Shown here: positions 14,623-26,275 of the stretch, in pieces
Layout: each line of letters begins with the position of its first letter
Numbering within the stretch: position 1 is the stretch's first letter
Origin: Camarhynchus parvulus
Taxonomy: Eukaryota; Chordata; Aves; Passeriformes; Thraupidae
Assembly (NCBI RefSeq): GCF_901933205.1
Contig: NC_044572.1
Span: 28,792,501-28,856,500, forward strand
Direction of reading: 5' to 3'
Length of the DNA stretch: 64,000 nt
The notes under the pieces: model-generated
Told to the model about the DNA's origin: nothing
Databases searched by the model: none
The model's input: only the letters and a program-made list of their open reading frames with translations
Position numbers and translations under genes: made by a program

Positions 14623-15794
14623 ACAAGTGTTTCTGTTTTGGACTTTGTTAGAATTCTTTACACTTGCTTCTTGCAATGATACCTTGAAAATGGAAATGCA
14701 AAGTCATTAACTTTTACCCTGAAGACTTTCTCATAATTTTCTTCTATTAAAACTGTATTATTTAAGAACCATTAAATAATAATCTGTATATCTAAGAGTT
14801 AACACAGGCCCTGATCCTACTGGCAGCACTGGAGTTCTGACAAACTTTATCTTCCTCAGGTACTGAAACAGCCACTGTGCCCTCAGCAGAAACACTGGAA
14901 ACTTAGTAGCATGATCTAGAAAATAATATTATTTTCCTGAAAATAAGGGCCTAACAGTGTCCAGTCTCAGCACAACAAATTGAACATCTGTATTGAACTA
15001 CTGTGTTTCAGAAGACTGAGCAAACCTTGCAGTCTTCTCCAGATGTTGCAATTGCTGTCCCTTGCTCACTCTCCCAGGTGAAGCCAATGAGCAAGAAGGT
15101 TGCAGGTAAATTATCATCTTGTAGTGAGACCACCAAATGGGACAGTGTCCTATTCATCACCCAGAAAGCATCTCCAGTGCCTCTCCACGCACAAATGATG
15201 TTTGCAGTAATGAGAGCCTTTTCTAACAGAATTTCCTCTCTGGATTCTGTAATCAATGCAACTTGGTACTATCGAACAGCCTGAATCAATTTTTTTCCTT
15301 CTTCCATTCCTTTAACATTTCTTCCATATGAGACCTGAACAGATACACAGTCTTGACACTTCCACTAACTTCCCTAAAATAGGCAAATCAAGCGTGTTAG
15401 CACTAGCACAACTGAGACCATTTGCTTCCTAATACTTTCATTCCCCTAAATGAAAGTTACAATTTTTGGAGCCATCATAATTTTTACCCTACCAATCAAT
15501 TATTCAGGAACCAGAGGCAGCTCTTTAGGAAGGAAATTGATGCTAAAAACAGCTGATACTTCATTGAACTGATCCAACTCTGGACCAATTTATCATCATT
15601 TTTCAAAATCTTTGAAATACAGGTTTACACTAAGAGCCTACTGCCTCCTCTACTTTTACTAAATTAATTCTCTTCATGTTATGATATATGATCTCTTGTT
15701 AGCAGTCTCCAGTCAACAGCACAAAGAAACAACACTGGTTTTGAATTCTGCTGACTGTAATTGGAACTCTTTAACAAATCAGATACTCCAAGAG

Positions 15795-15857
15795 CATCTT
15801 CTGTTCTGCAGAGGAAAATAGTCTTTTCCAGCCATTACAATTCTATGATTCTGGGGG
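15795..15857 (+). mobile_element. CR1 LINE 3' end fragment
   Basis: GTCTTTTCCAGCCATTACAA followed by TTCTATGATTCTGGGG is the terminal part of a CR1 element. About 60 bp are recognisable. Confidence 0.8.
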
Positions 15858-16242
15858 ATTTATAAACAGGAGATTGGTCCCAATTTTGCCAGCTGATAGT
15901 AACAATTATAAATTCACTATTTTCTGCTCTTAAAACCTGTCTCCCTGCTGTTGACATATGAAGTTTCTTTCAGTTAAAAGACAGGAGAAGATCCCTGTAA
16001 TTAGCTAAGACATCAACATAATACTGTAAGATACTCCAAGTCACTCATTGTGACTACTTTGTGCTGTTACTATGTACCATTTAAAGTTCTACAAAAGCCA
16101 TTATCTCCTAAAAGAATGCTTCAAACTAGAACATATAGCAGCCTGAGAGAGACAAAAATGTATTTAAGTGCATCTACCATTGTCACAAAATAAAAACTCC
16201 TGAATAATTTCATAGCAAAGCATTCAGAACCCCTCTACATCG

Positions 16243-16282
16243 TTCCTTTCCCTAAATAGTTTTTCCTTTCCCTAAATAGTTT
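16243..16282. repeat. Perfect 20-bp tandem duplication
   Basis: The unit TTCCTTTCCCTAAATAGTTT occurs twice back to back with no mismatch, indicating a recent small duplication. Confidence 0.95.
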
Positions 16283-18517
16283 ATACCTGAAACAAGTTGG
16301 ATGCCCTTCTTCAGCGGAAGCAGTGGAATGCAGGAAACAAGCTCTGCATGCACACGAGTGTCCCACCTGACAGACACAAAAACTTTCTTCCTTACTCACA
16401 ATTGTGAACAGAGTCAGTATGATACTGTTTACCATTGACAGGCTAACTGGAGAATTGATCAGCGTCTGTTTGGTTAAAAACACAACTGCTAGTCACCACT
16501 AGGCATTTATCATGGCAGAAACACTAAGCATTTTATCTCATTAGAACGCCCACCTCAAAGATCCAGACCATATTGTATTACTGCATGTTTATCAGCTTTT
16601 TTTTTTCTTCAGATATGCTCAACTCATCATCCCTATCTTACATTCTCTTTAAAAGAGAAATCCTCATTAGAGAAAGGAAAGAAATCCACTAATATTTCTG
16701 CAGATGATATTGGTGCCCAGCTTTCAATCTCCCACAGCAACTTTATCTATGGTATTATCTTCAGAGGTCAAGTCTCAACTATGAATGGTTAAATGAAAAA
16801 ATAAATTCATAACTTTGTACCTTCTCAATTCTGGATTTCAGTCTAACACAAGTCAAAGTTGGATCTAACATCCTCATTAGTGAAGACTGTATGTAACAGC
16901 CTTCCTTTGGACAGAGTTCAGGGCTTTTTAAGAGTAAATCTACCTAGAGACTAAATAAATAATATGCAACGCTCCTAACACATTTTCTCTAGACTGGTGC
17001 AACACAGGAATGTGTACAAAGGATTTAAATTCACAGATCTGAAGAAAAAAACTTACAGTGTTATATCAATATTCATAGTTCACCTCTCAGGAGAACTAAA
17101 GTAAGTGTCCCACCAAACCACTGAGTAGTTTTCTCCACTCCGTTTTCTCCTACCTAGATTTTTAGATTCAAATCAAAGATTTAGGGTAAGGATTCAGACT
17201 CTACAAATTATCAATTGGTCCCTTTTTCTGGTCATACTACCTCCAAGAGGCCTTGCATGCAAAGACTGGATCTCTCACTAGACCCATTATCCTTCTCCAT
17301 GAAGCTCTCCCAAGTGCATGGGATACTGTACAGGCAGAGCTGGCAGACTCCACCTTTCATCCAGTCCAACAGATTCTGTCAAAACTTTTTGAAAACCTGA
17401 TCACCTCCATCTTTACTAATAGCAGCAGAAACACTGTAATCCTAAAATCCAATACTTGGGGTAAAACTATTTTCAGTAATCACCAGTTACATTCTCTCTC
17501 CACTTGCCACAAAGCCAAAAACAGCTGGTTTTGTCAAATTGCATTTGATGAGGTCCATTCCCTCAGTAGAATTAGCCCAATTCCATGTGGCACTAGAAGC
17601 CTGGGACCCTCTGAGGGATTGTGTAATGGCCCATAGCTGGTGGTGACCAGCTGCCATATATATGAAGTTCCCTGCATGTTATCATTTATACCCATTGTAA
17701 AAGATAACACTTCCCTCTGTGAGGACCACAGAGCCAAACCCAATCAAGATTCTCTGACAACTTAACTTTGAACCTAAACTTTTGCTGACCTTCCCATTTT
17801 TCTTCAGTGATCTTTTTCACAAATTCCTCCTTCCTGTTCCCCTATAAAATTGTTTCACTGTCTAGCTCTTCCAGTAGCTATTGATGCTACATCAAAAGAT
17901 GCTGCAGCTGCTGATGCTGTTTCTGTTCTCACAGTCATTTCAGTAGCACTCCAACATCTATTTCTATCTTCAGTCTGTGACAGTCTGCTCAAGACTCCAC
18001 CAGCCTGGGAAAAAAATCACTGCCAAAAGTTTTGCAAGAAAGTTTTTTCTTCAGGCTTTTCCTCAGGGCACGTTTTGTTGACAAACTCAAAAACACAACA
18101 CAAAACCAAGCTGTTTCCCAAGAGTGCACTTGCTGCCAGAGCTCAGAGGTCTTTTTCTCCGCCTACTGAGGGAAGAACTTACTTTTTTTTTCCCCTTTTT
18201 TAATGTTTAGCTGACTCATGAAATAGTCTTGTTTTAACTGTTTCAAATCCATTCAATATTTCTACACTTGCTTTTGGAACAGGATACTCTAAGTTCCTTT
18301 TAACATATAATTTGGACTACAACAGCCATAAAACTTTGTTTAATAAAAAGGAGATACAAAATTCATTTAATAAAAAGGATTTTAAAAAAACCCTGTCTAA
18401 ACTAATCCAATTTACCATACAGATAATAATCACAATGAAGATATTTATATTGCTTCTCTCTAATGCCCTTACAATTCAGGTTCCTGTTTGGAGTAGTACA
18501 GAATGGCATATATCAGT

Positions 18518-18966
18518 GAATCACAGAATCATTTAGGTTGAAAAAGATGTCAAGATCATCAAGTCCCATCTTTGACTCATCACCACCATGTCAACCAGGC
18601 CATGGCACTAAGTGCCACATCCATTCATTCCTTGAACACTTCCAGTTACAGATGCACATATGACTCAACTATAGATGTACTTGTTATTCCACTACTGCCC
18701 TGGGCAGTCTGTTCCAATGTTTTACAACCCTTCACTGGAGGACCTGATGTCCAACCCAAACCTCCCTGGTGCAGCTTGAGACTTTTAAGCTTTTGTCCTA
18801 TTGACTGACAGCTTTTGTTCTGTTGTTGATTGCCTGTGAGAAAAGGACAACCCTCACCTGACTACAATCTCCTTCCAAGAAGCTGAAGGGAGTGATAAGG
18901 TCACCTCTGGGCCGCCTTTCCTCCAGGCTAAACCACCCCAGCTCCCTCAGCTGCTCCCCATACAAC
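18518..18966 (-). mobile_element. CR1 LINE 3' fragment with an internal insertion
   Basis: CR1 in reverse complement: AATCACAGAATCATTTAGG terminus, GATCATCAAGTCCCATC, CCCTGGGCAGTCTGTTCC, GATGTCCAACCCAAACC, then TTTCCTCCAGGCTAAACC and CAGCTCCCTCAGCTGC at its inner end. Between about 18656 and 18689 it has extra bases that are absent from CR1 elements as I know them; the same extra block recurs at 20.24 kb. Confidence 0.9.
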
Positions 18967-20224
18967 TTACAAACACATATCTGGTACCATATAGTTTAGA
19001 AGAAACTATTTCTGCCTGAAACATCTTGTACCTACCTTACTGTATGCAATGACAGTGTTATGCAGAAAAATCCCTATATCTTTTCACCTTCCCTTCTCAC
19101 AGCCAGCATGGATTATGAAATCTAAAGGAGAAAAAACATTCATCTCTCAAGTGCATTTATTTCCCTAGAATCTTCAGGATTTAGTGTGGGCTACATTATT
19201 GTTGTTGTCATTACTATCACTAATATATAATAACCACACCAGTTATCCCTGGTTTTTTGTGTTGTTTTTTTTTTTTATTTTCACCTATTCTTTTGAGCTA
19301 ATTTAAAACCAGGCAAAGACGTAATGCAAAATATGTTCTACTGTTCTATCTTCAGAACAAGAGGAGAGGAGATTTTTAATTTGACTGGGAAGAAGGACAT
19401 AAAGGAACTGTCTTTGGAAATAATTATTCTTCCAAAACCACATATATGCATATTAACTGCAAAGTGCCAAGTATTAGGTGATATACTCTTTAGACTTCAG
19501 AAATATTTTTTTTGTTAAGTAATATTTAAACTTCAGTGAATTCCAAAAATTCATTGAAGCCCCAAATTATTATGCAGGCAGACTAAGAAGGGTCCTACAT
19601 TGAAAGCAAAAAAATCCCTTGACTTGAGCTCAAAAGTAATTCAGTAAGAAAAAATTACAGATACTCCTTGGATTAATTCACAGGAAGATATTCACTTACT
19701 ATGAAGTTCTGAGTGTTGCTTAGATGGAAATATTTTTGATTAGGAACAAGTGATGGAGAACTCACTCTCCTTTGCTGTTCAGTTATATTTATGGAAATTG
19801 AGAAAAGCTATTACATATTCAAGAAAGAAATTTTGCATTCAGGGTTTGGGTCCATCAAACAGTACAGTTGGATCAAGCACTGAATCATACTATAACTGTG
19901 TGAAGAAGAAAACAGGCAGACAAAATGTGGTAGGAACTTCTCAAAGTGATTACAAGGTCAGTAGCTGCACACAGAGCTAGGAACAGACCTTGCTTAATAG
20001 TACTTGCCACAGTAGACAGACTATCATCAAGCTCACAGAAGATTAATAAAAAGAAGAACGACACTGAACTAGAGCAAAGTGTCTTTCAGTCAGAAAGTGA
20101 AGAGCACTAGAATCCACAGGAGTAGTTTAGTGGGCATTATACAGTGAAACATCCACACACCTACTTTGGTGACTAAAAAGGGAATTTATGCTCTAAGTCC
20201 AAGACAGTTGGATCTATAATGTCC

Positions 20225-20293
20225 ACAGTTACACGAGTTATATATGCACATATGACTCAACTCCGGATGTACTTATTATCTGTGCAGTCTGTA
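20225..20293 (-). repeat. Partial copy of a block inside the 18.5-kb CR1
   Basis: The core TGCACATATGACTCAACT, the following GATGTACTT and the final GCAGTCTGT are shared with 18644-18714 in the same orientation, with several substitutions and a small deletion. Little CR1-like sequence can be seen on either side. Confidence 0.65.
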
Positions 20294-22841
20294 TCTAAAC
20301 ATAGCTTGAAATTTTCTTTGCATGACTGAAGTCAACTGATGCCAAGAGAAGCGGCTCATCTAGGTGCCACCTGAGCTCCATTTCTTCTTAAAGATAAGAA
20401 GAGTCACTTAATGTTGCTTACAACCTGCATGGACCCATTCCTCTGTTCTTCTTGGAAATTGTAACATTTGCAGGTTTGACTGCTTTCAGGAAAGTTTGGC
20501 ACCAAGTTTTCTTCATAAAACAGGTGGTCTCACAGAGGTGAGACAGGCTTGCTTTCCAGATAGGGGAAAGATCAAGGACACGGTTTCAGACTGAGCTTCC
20601 ACCCAAAAGACTCAAATCCCTCACTCCCCCAAGTATGTCCTGCTGTGCAGCAGAACAGCGTCACCCTTCCTACACTGGATCCAAACTAAGGCTTGCAGAC
20701 TTGTGAGGTGGTGTGTGCCTGCGCCCTCAGCAGAGGCTGTCACATAAGTGAAACACTGTCTCACTCTGTAGCCAGCTTCCGCTGAGGAGATTCAGCTCAA
20801 ACAGGGAACCACACAACGAGTTTTCTCCTGATCAAAAAGTCAATATGCAAAACACCCGCAAATGCATTTTAAAGAGACTACTTTCTGCACTAATAGATAG
20901 ATGAAGTGCCTAAAATGGATGAGAAAACTTTCTTAACCAAATTTACTTAGGCTCCAAAGGAAAGCAGAAATAGAAATCCCCCTGTACTTAACTTCCTACA
21001 GGTTCAAGTTGAAGGCAGCTCAGCACACCCCCTGTTCCCATTCACCAGCTAACTGTATTTGTTCTGAATCAACAAAGAACCGCATCCAGGGGAAAGAACA
21101 GTTTGGTGAGCAACTGGAATCCTACCACAATCAACTCACCACAGCTGTATAAAAGTAATATTGATTTCCAGTGATCTTATTAGGCAGAAGTGACTATCAG
21201 CCTCTAAGAGTATGATCCAAGGCAGATGAGTTTTTGGTAGACTATACTCTTTGTTCTAATATTCTAGTACTATAGCTTGATGCAAACTAGAATACAGTAT
21301 ATAAATACTGTATTTTTTAAATTCTAGAAAGTTAAAAATATAATAGTTAAAGTAATATTGCAATTTAGGTAAGATGAAGTAAAATCTCTACACCAAACAC
21401 AAAGGCAGAGCAAATGACAAACCTGCATATCAGAGGGTAAATGCAAAACAAATGACCACTCTATGAAGCCCCTACTTATTCCAAAGTCCTGCAATGAAAC
21501 CCAGTCCTTAGCACAAGGCACAGCTGGGTGCTCACCACTTGTTGGCAGACTCCTGCCACAAAGTCAAACCTCCCCACAGTGCCACCCTCTGACACCTGGA
21601 TCAGCCCTCTGTCCTGCAGGAGAACCACTCGTACGTCAAAAGTTCCATGCTGGAGAAAAATGAGCAATGCAATTTTTTTTAACTGAGGACTTTTTTTGTT
21701 TAGAGTTTTTTCATTAATACTATTTTTTTTAACTGAATCAAACTCTACCAAGTCACCAAATGGAATCTGGTGATTTTCAGTTCATTGCCTTTCCAAGTTC
21801 AATAAAGACAATGAAATAGCAAAGCAATTATATGTTCAAGCTTTACAAAATTCCATAAAATTTAATTACTATTTAGTAATAAGTAAATATATCTGTTGTC
21901 ACAACCTTTTGTATCTTGCCATGTTACAAAAAAATATATCAAATTCAAAATTATCGGTACAGGTTTTTTTAATTGCATTTTAAAGTCTTAGATCATGCAC
22001 TTAAAGATATTGTTATTTAGTCCTTTAGTTAAATTAAATTGGATTGCCCAGAAATTCAAATTAAGGTCCATACCCAGGGATTATTCCTTTAGCATTATAC
22101 ACCAAAAGTTATATATTATTAACATTTTTTCCTAATTGCATCAGAAATTGAACTATTTACATAAAAATGCATCACATTTCACAAAAACTAGCATCTTTTC
22201 ATTACAGAGGAGCAGAGGAAGCTTAAAAGACAACATATTTTTCTTTAATGTACCCAGAAACCTGAACACAAACATATTCAAACAATTTCCCAGATACTCT
22301 ACTAAAACAATGGCTCTGAACTATTGTGTGTGCAAGAAGCGCTGGAGAAGCAAAGGGAAGCCAAAAGTAAAGAAATATCTTAAATGCTTTTTTTCCCCCA
22401 CAAGGAAGGCAAACATTTTGGCAAACGTTGCATTGAGGCTTAACTTTCAAGAACACATAGAAAAAAAAACCACAAAACTTTCTATGTCTATTACAAATCT
22501 TCAAATTCAGATACTGAAAAAAATTAAAGAAAAATAACTTGAAAATATTTTCCCAGGAAGCATTAAATATTTTCAAAAGTTTTTTTTTTAACTAGTCTAT
22601 TATGCTTACTATTTAATTGGTGATGTAATTTCAAACAAACAAGATTATTCATATAAAAAATGAGAAATAGAGAGTTTTCTTCACAATGGTCTCTGAAAGC
22701 AATGAATCAGCAATAGAAAACCTGGGTGTGTTCTTTCTAAGCTGTAAATAGTATCAATAATACAAAGATTTTATCTTCAACATTCAAAATACTCTTCATT
22801 TTTATTTAGCCATAAAACTAAATATTTTTAAAATTACTTAC

Positions 22842-22911
22842 ATTCTGCATATTTCTGAAGCTGAGAGAACTCTCCAGGGCTAAGGTTAACCCACTTCTCC
22901 TGGCTTGTCAT
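22842..22911 (-). CDS. DGKB: DGKB first coding exon (diacylglycerol kinase beta, N-terminal 23 residues)
   Basis: DGKB phosphorylates diacylglycerol to phosphatidic acid, ending DAG signalling; it is a calcium-regulated type I DGK found mainly in neurons. Seen: the minus strand reads ATG from 22911, giving MTSQEKW (1-7), VN, then LSPGEFSQLQKYAE (10-23). The exon ends after the first base of codon 24 (phase 1) at a strong donor, AAT|GTAAGT, with intron GT at 22841-22840. An in-frame TGA at 22941-22939 lies ten codons upstream and A is at -3, so this start is well supported. From memory of the family, all type I DGKs begin with a W..LSP.EF.QLQKY.EYS block that opens the recoverin-homology domain preceding the EF hands. 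Residues such as EKW, EFSQLQKYAE fit DGKB better than DGKA or DGKG. The next exon, which should begin by completing a Tyr codon and continue with an STKK-like motif, was not found further left. Confidence 0.9.
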
Positions 22912-23020
22912 ACTGGCAGTAAGGGTCCTCCTTGTGTATCAGAAGAATATTCCTTTTGACCCAGGTGTTATAAACTCCATAAAGATTTTTAACTTCAGCT
23001 CACAATGTCTGGAGAGTGCC
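22912..23020 (-). other. DGKB: DGKB 5' UTR preceding the ATG; acceptor not settled
   Basis: The sequence just upstream of the DGKB ATG must be 5' UTR, because an in-frame TGA lies at 22941-22939. Two minus-strand acceptors look possible. One follows a moderately pyrimidine-rich stretch ending CACTCTCCAG, with the exon starting near 22993. The other is a weaker ATACACAAG with the exon starting near 22930. Which is used cannot be decided from sequence alone, so the right-hand boundary given here is only approximate. Confidence 0.5.
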
Positions 23021-24331
23021 AAGATGGCATCAGTCGATGTGGATGAAGTTTTTGATGCTATGAACTGTTCCAAATGTGTTGGTTCAGTGGTGAGTTACAG
23101 CACTGTTAAAAGAGCAAATATTAAATACAGCATAAATACCAAATATACCAGAATAAAATACAAAATATTTAATACCAGGATATACCAGTTTACCTGTGGG
23201 AATACTTGTAAGTAATAAATATTTTCTCCTATACAGTTTTGCTCAATATATTTCCAAACCTTATTCGTCTATAAATAGTTTTATATGTATTTCCAAACTA
23301 TTTTTTGTTTAATTCCAAGTGCTTATGTTCAGAATTCATTAAAAATTATCAACTGTTTATGATCAAATGTATCTGGACACACTTTATGGAGATGTTCCCG
23401 ATTTAGTAACAACCACTGAAATAGCAGATACTATCTTATCAGTAAACTTAGTTCCTTATGATTTTAAATTTGAATTGCTGTAACTGGATTTTTACCCAGT
23501 TATGTTGTTATTCAGCACTGCATGGCCTTGTCAGAAATGCTATGAAGCTTCTAACTCTCCATGCCAAAATGAAATGGATTCTGCAGTTTGCTGAGAAGTT
23601 CACATAAGAGCTGTACAAATATTAACTATTCTAACAAAATAGTAGGGGTTTGATTTCTAGAACATCACAGCATTGCTGGTCACTAGTGAAAATCAAATAT
23701 AACTGTTGGTGCCATCATAAATCAGTTCAGGAGGAAAAAAAATCAAATTGTGGGTGCCTTCTCATCCCAATTTTACGCAGTTTCTACCTCTGTAGGACAG
23801 ACCCTCTGCCCTCTGACAGCAATGCATTATCAACACCACTCCTGGAACATCAGGTAGGCTACTTTTCCTCTAATTTTAGCCATCTGAGAGCCAGGTACCT
23901 CATTTGAGATTGTCATCTCAGGCACTCCCTTTAATCATCACAAAGAGACAGGTGGCCCAGGCAGCAATTAATCCTTCCAGTTTCAACATAAGCTTAAAAC
24001 GTGATGAATTGCCTTCTGTGGTATTTATCTTTTATTGATTACAGAGGTTGCCTAGAAGACCAGTTTAGACTAGAAAGCTAATTTTAGACTCAAAGTGGAA
24101 TCTCTTTCTATGTCTAGCAATGCATCATTTATAAGGGTTAAATTACAAAAAATTCAGACCAAAAGAGACTAGTACAGCAATGGAATGAGTGCTAAGGAGG
24201 GAGATGTTGGTAGCTAAGAAAGAATCGAAAAAGGAGTCATGAGAGAAAAGAAAGGAAAAACAAAAAAAATTACTAGGAACAGAAGCATGGGTTAAAAAAA
24301 ACCCACAATAACCTAATCAGACAACACCACT

Positions 24332-24368
24332 TTTATTTATTTTATTTATTTCTGTTATATATATATGA
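24332..24368. repeat. (TTTA)n and (TA)n simple repeat
   Basis: TTTATTTATTTTATTTATTT followed by a short run of TATATATA. Confidence 0.85.
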
Positions 24369-26254
24369 GTCTCATCACTGTACAAAGAAATTCATGCAGA
24401 CACTAAGGAAGACACCTCAGTCCCAGAGCATTCATTGCTCTGAGACCCTTCCTTGTGAATAATTTGAATGCATGGACTATACCACGAGCAAGTGCTGAAG
24501 TACAATAATAGCTGTCTTGCCTTTTAAAAATTTGTACCAGAAGAGATTCCTTTGCTCTTCATCTCCTCTGTTAGAAAAAAACTATGATGAGTTGGAAGAT
24601 CTAGAATCTGGTCAAATACATCACATAATTCTATCATATAATTGAAAAAATAATAAAAATTAATAGGAGCATGGAGATTGGGATGAAAAATGAAACAGTA
24701 CTGTGAATAAAACTGGTCAAGTACAAGACATGTCAGCCCTCAAATCTCTGAATCAATGTCAGCACCTGAAAAAGGTCAGAAACTACAAAAGCTAAATGTG
24801 CTATTTATATCATTCTGTCTCCTGAACTTCAATACTTTTATTGATCTCAAGAAAAAACAACTATGGTCAATTGGGTCATTTTAATCACATGAGAGATGTT
24901 TCATTTCTGGCAGTTGATTAGATTGTGTTGAAGACAGTTTTGTATCTTCAAGTAGGCATATATATTTTATAATCTTGGCAACAGATAAGATTTTACTGAT
25001 TTAACCAAAATTTTCTACCACAATTTCATCCAGTTTTACTATTGACATCATACTTAACTACATTAACTTCATTACCTACAAAAACTAACATTGCTGAATA
25101 CTGTGAAGTTAGAGATGATCTTGATTATTTAATATGCATGTATGTGATAAACAGCTTACCATTAGAATTACTACAGCTAGCAAGGTAATGATGCTGTACA
25201 CTCTGGTCCTACCAATCCATCCATATGCAATACCCTAGTTGACCACTGTCTACAAAGTTTGTTGCCTACACAGTTCATCAGCAGGGAAAGCAGATCTAAA
25301 TTACCAACTTTGACATCCTTTCCCCCAGGCTCTACAGCCTAGAGCCAGAGCTATAACAAAACATACATGTCTTGAATGAGACGGCAGCAATGGAAAAAAT
25401 GTAGTATGAACCCGGCAGCTCAGGGGAAATAAGATGTAGTTTGTGCCTAAGACAGCAGCTATCATGGAACATACAACAGAATTTAAGGTCACATTTTTAT
25501 TCTGGACTACTCTCAAACGTAAGTTCTGTCCTTTGAAAGGGAAGCCTGTGGGGGACATAGTAGATCTAATTAATCTAATTAATCCCAGTAATTTAGGAAC
25601 AGGAAAGGAGAGTTAGCCAGTCCTCTAAGGGTGGCTCACTGGTCTTTGGACTGCAGCCAGGTCCTGACTCCACCTCAGTATATGTGATGCAGAAATACAC
25701 AAATCCATAATGGGGAAGATTTCACCGAAAGGAAAAAGGACCTTCTAGGTACTTCCTTTCTTCAGTTTCCTATTAGGTTCTGCTGCAGAGTCCCAAACAA
25801 GGAAAGATCCCTGCATTGCTTAGTTTTTCACAGTGATACCTTTTACAGTGACATTTTCCCTATTTATGTAGATAATATCATGGTTATAAGAAAACAAACA
25901 GCATACAGATGCTGATCACAAAGATAATCAATGTATATTTCTGTTATTTGTTAAGGCATACACTGGAAGATCACCTATATACTATTCAAATATCCAAATT
26001 TCTGTAAAAGAAAATATTATCTAATTTGTATTACCTTCTTCAGAAGTGTTTAATATAAATTCACTTCTTTACACATTTTTATAGTGCTCTTTAAGTACTT
26101 CAGGAAGGCTATGCAGTGAGAAACCTATAGATAAGTATATGAAGAGGAAAGTAATATCAACAATAATACTATCACATAGGAAAAAAAGAATCTTGAACTA
26201 CAACAAAAATCAAATGTGATTCTGGTAGGCAAAATAAAAATCAGCAGCTCTAAA

Positions 26255-26275
26255 CAGATCACACACAGTGATCTG
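26255..26275. repeat. Short perfect hairpin
   Basis: CAGATCAC and GTGATCTG are perfect inverted copies around an ACACA loop. No terminator or gene context applies here. Confidence 0.6.

Larger units (their letters stand above)
1..22841 (-). other. DGKB: DGKB intron following the first coding exon (left end open)
   Basis: No further DGKB coding exon was recognised. I looked on the minus strand for the sequence encoding the STKKLKDVLEEFHG-like continuation and did not see it, so the intron seems to be at least 22.8 kb and to leave the window. It is AT-rich and holds CR1 fragments near 0.15-0.64, 3.9, 6.87-7.47, 13.0, 15.8 and 18.5-18.97 kb, plus simple repeats, listed separately. Slightly GC-richer stretches such as 7.84-8.14 and 20.6-20.8 kb show nothing I recognise. 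Open frames here are short and lack family motifs. Confidence 0.75.

Noticed and set aside
17253..17636. 127-codon plus-strand frame
   Set aside because: No recognised family, no splice or promoter context and overlapping frames. It may be chance or an unrecognised old repeat.
22136..22537. 133-codon plus-strand frame next to the DGKB exon
   Set aside because: Lys/Asn/Phe-rich, AT-driven, overlapping an opposite-strand frame of similar length, with no motif.
1..22800. Second DGKB coding exon
   Set aside because: I scanned the minus strand for the expected continuation after the Tyr codon split by the splice site and found no match, so none is annotated. A missed diverged exon cannot be excluded.
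22934..23215. 93-codon plus-strand frame opposite the DGKB 5' UTR
   Set aside because: It has a somewhat protein-like middle (MASVDVDEVFDAMNCSKC), but runs into AT-rich Lys/Tyr/Ile sequence and matches no family I know.
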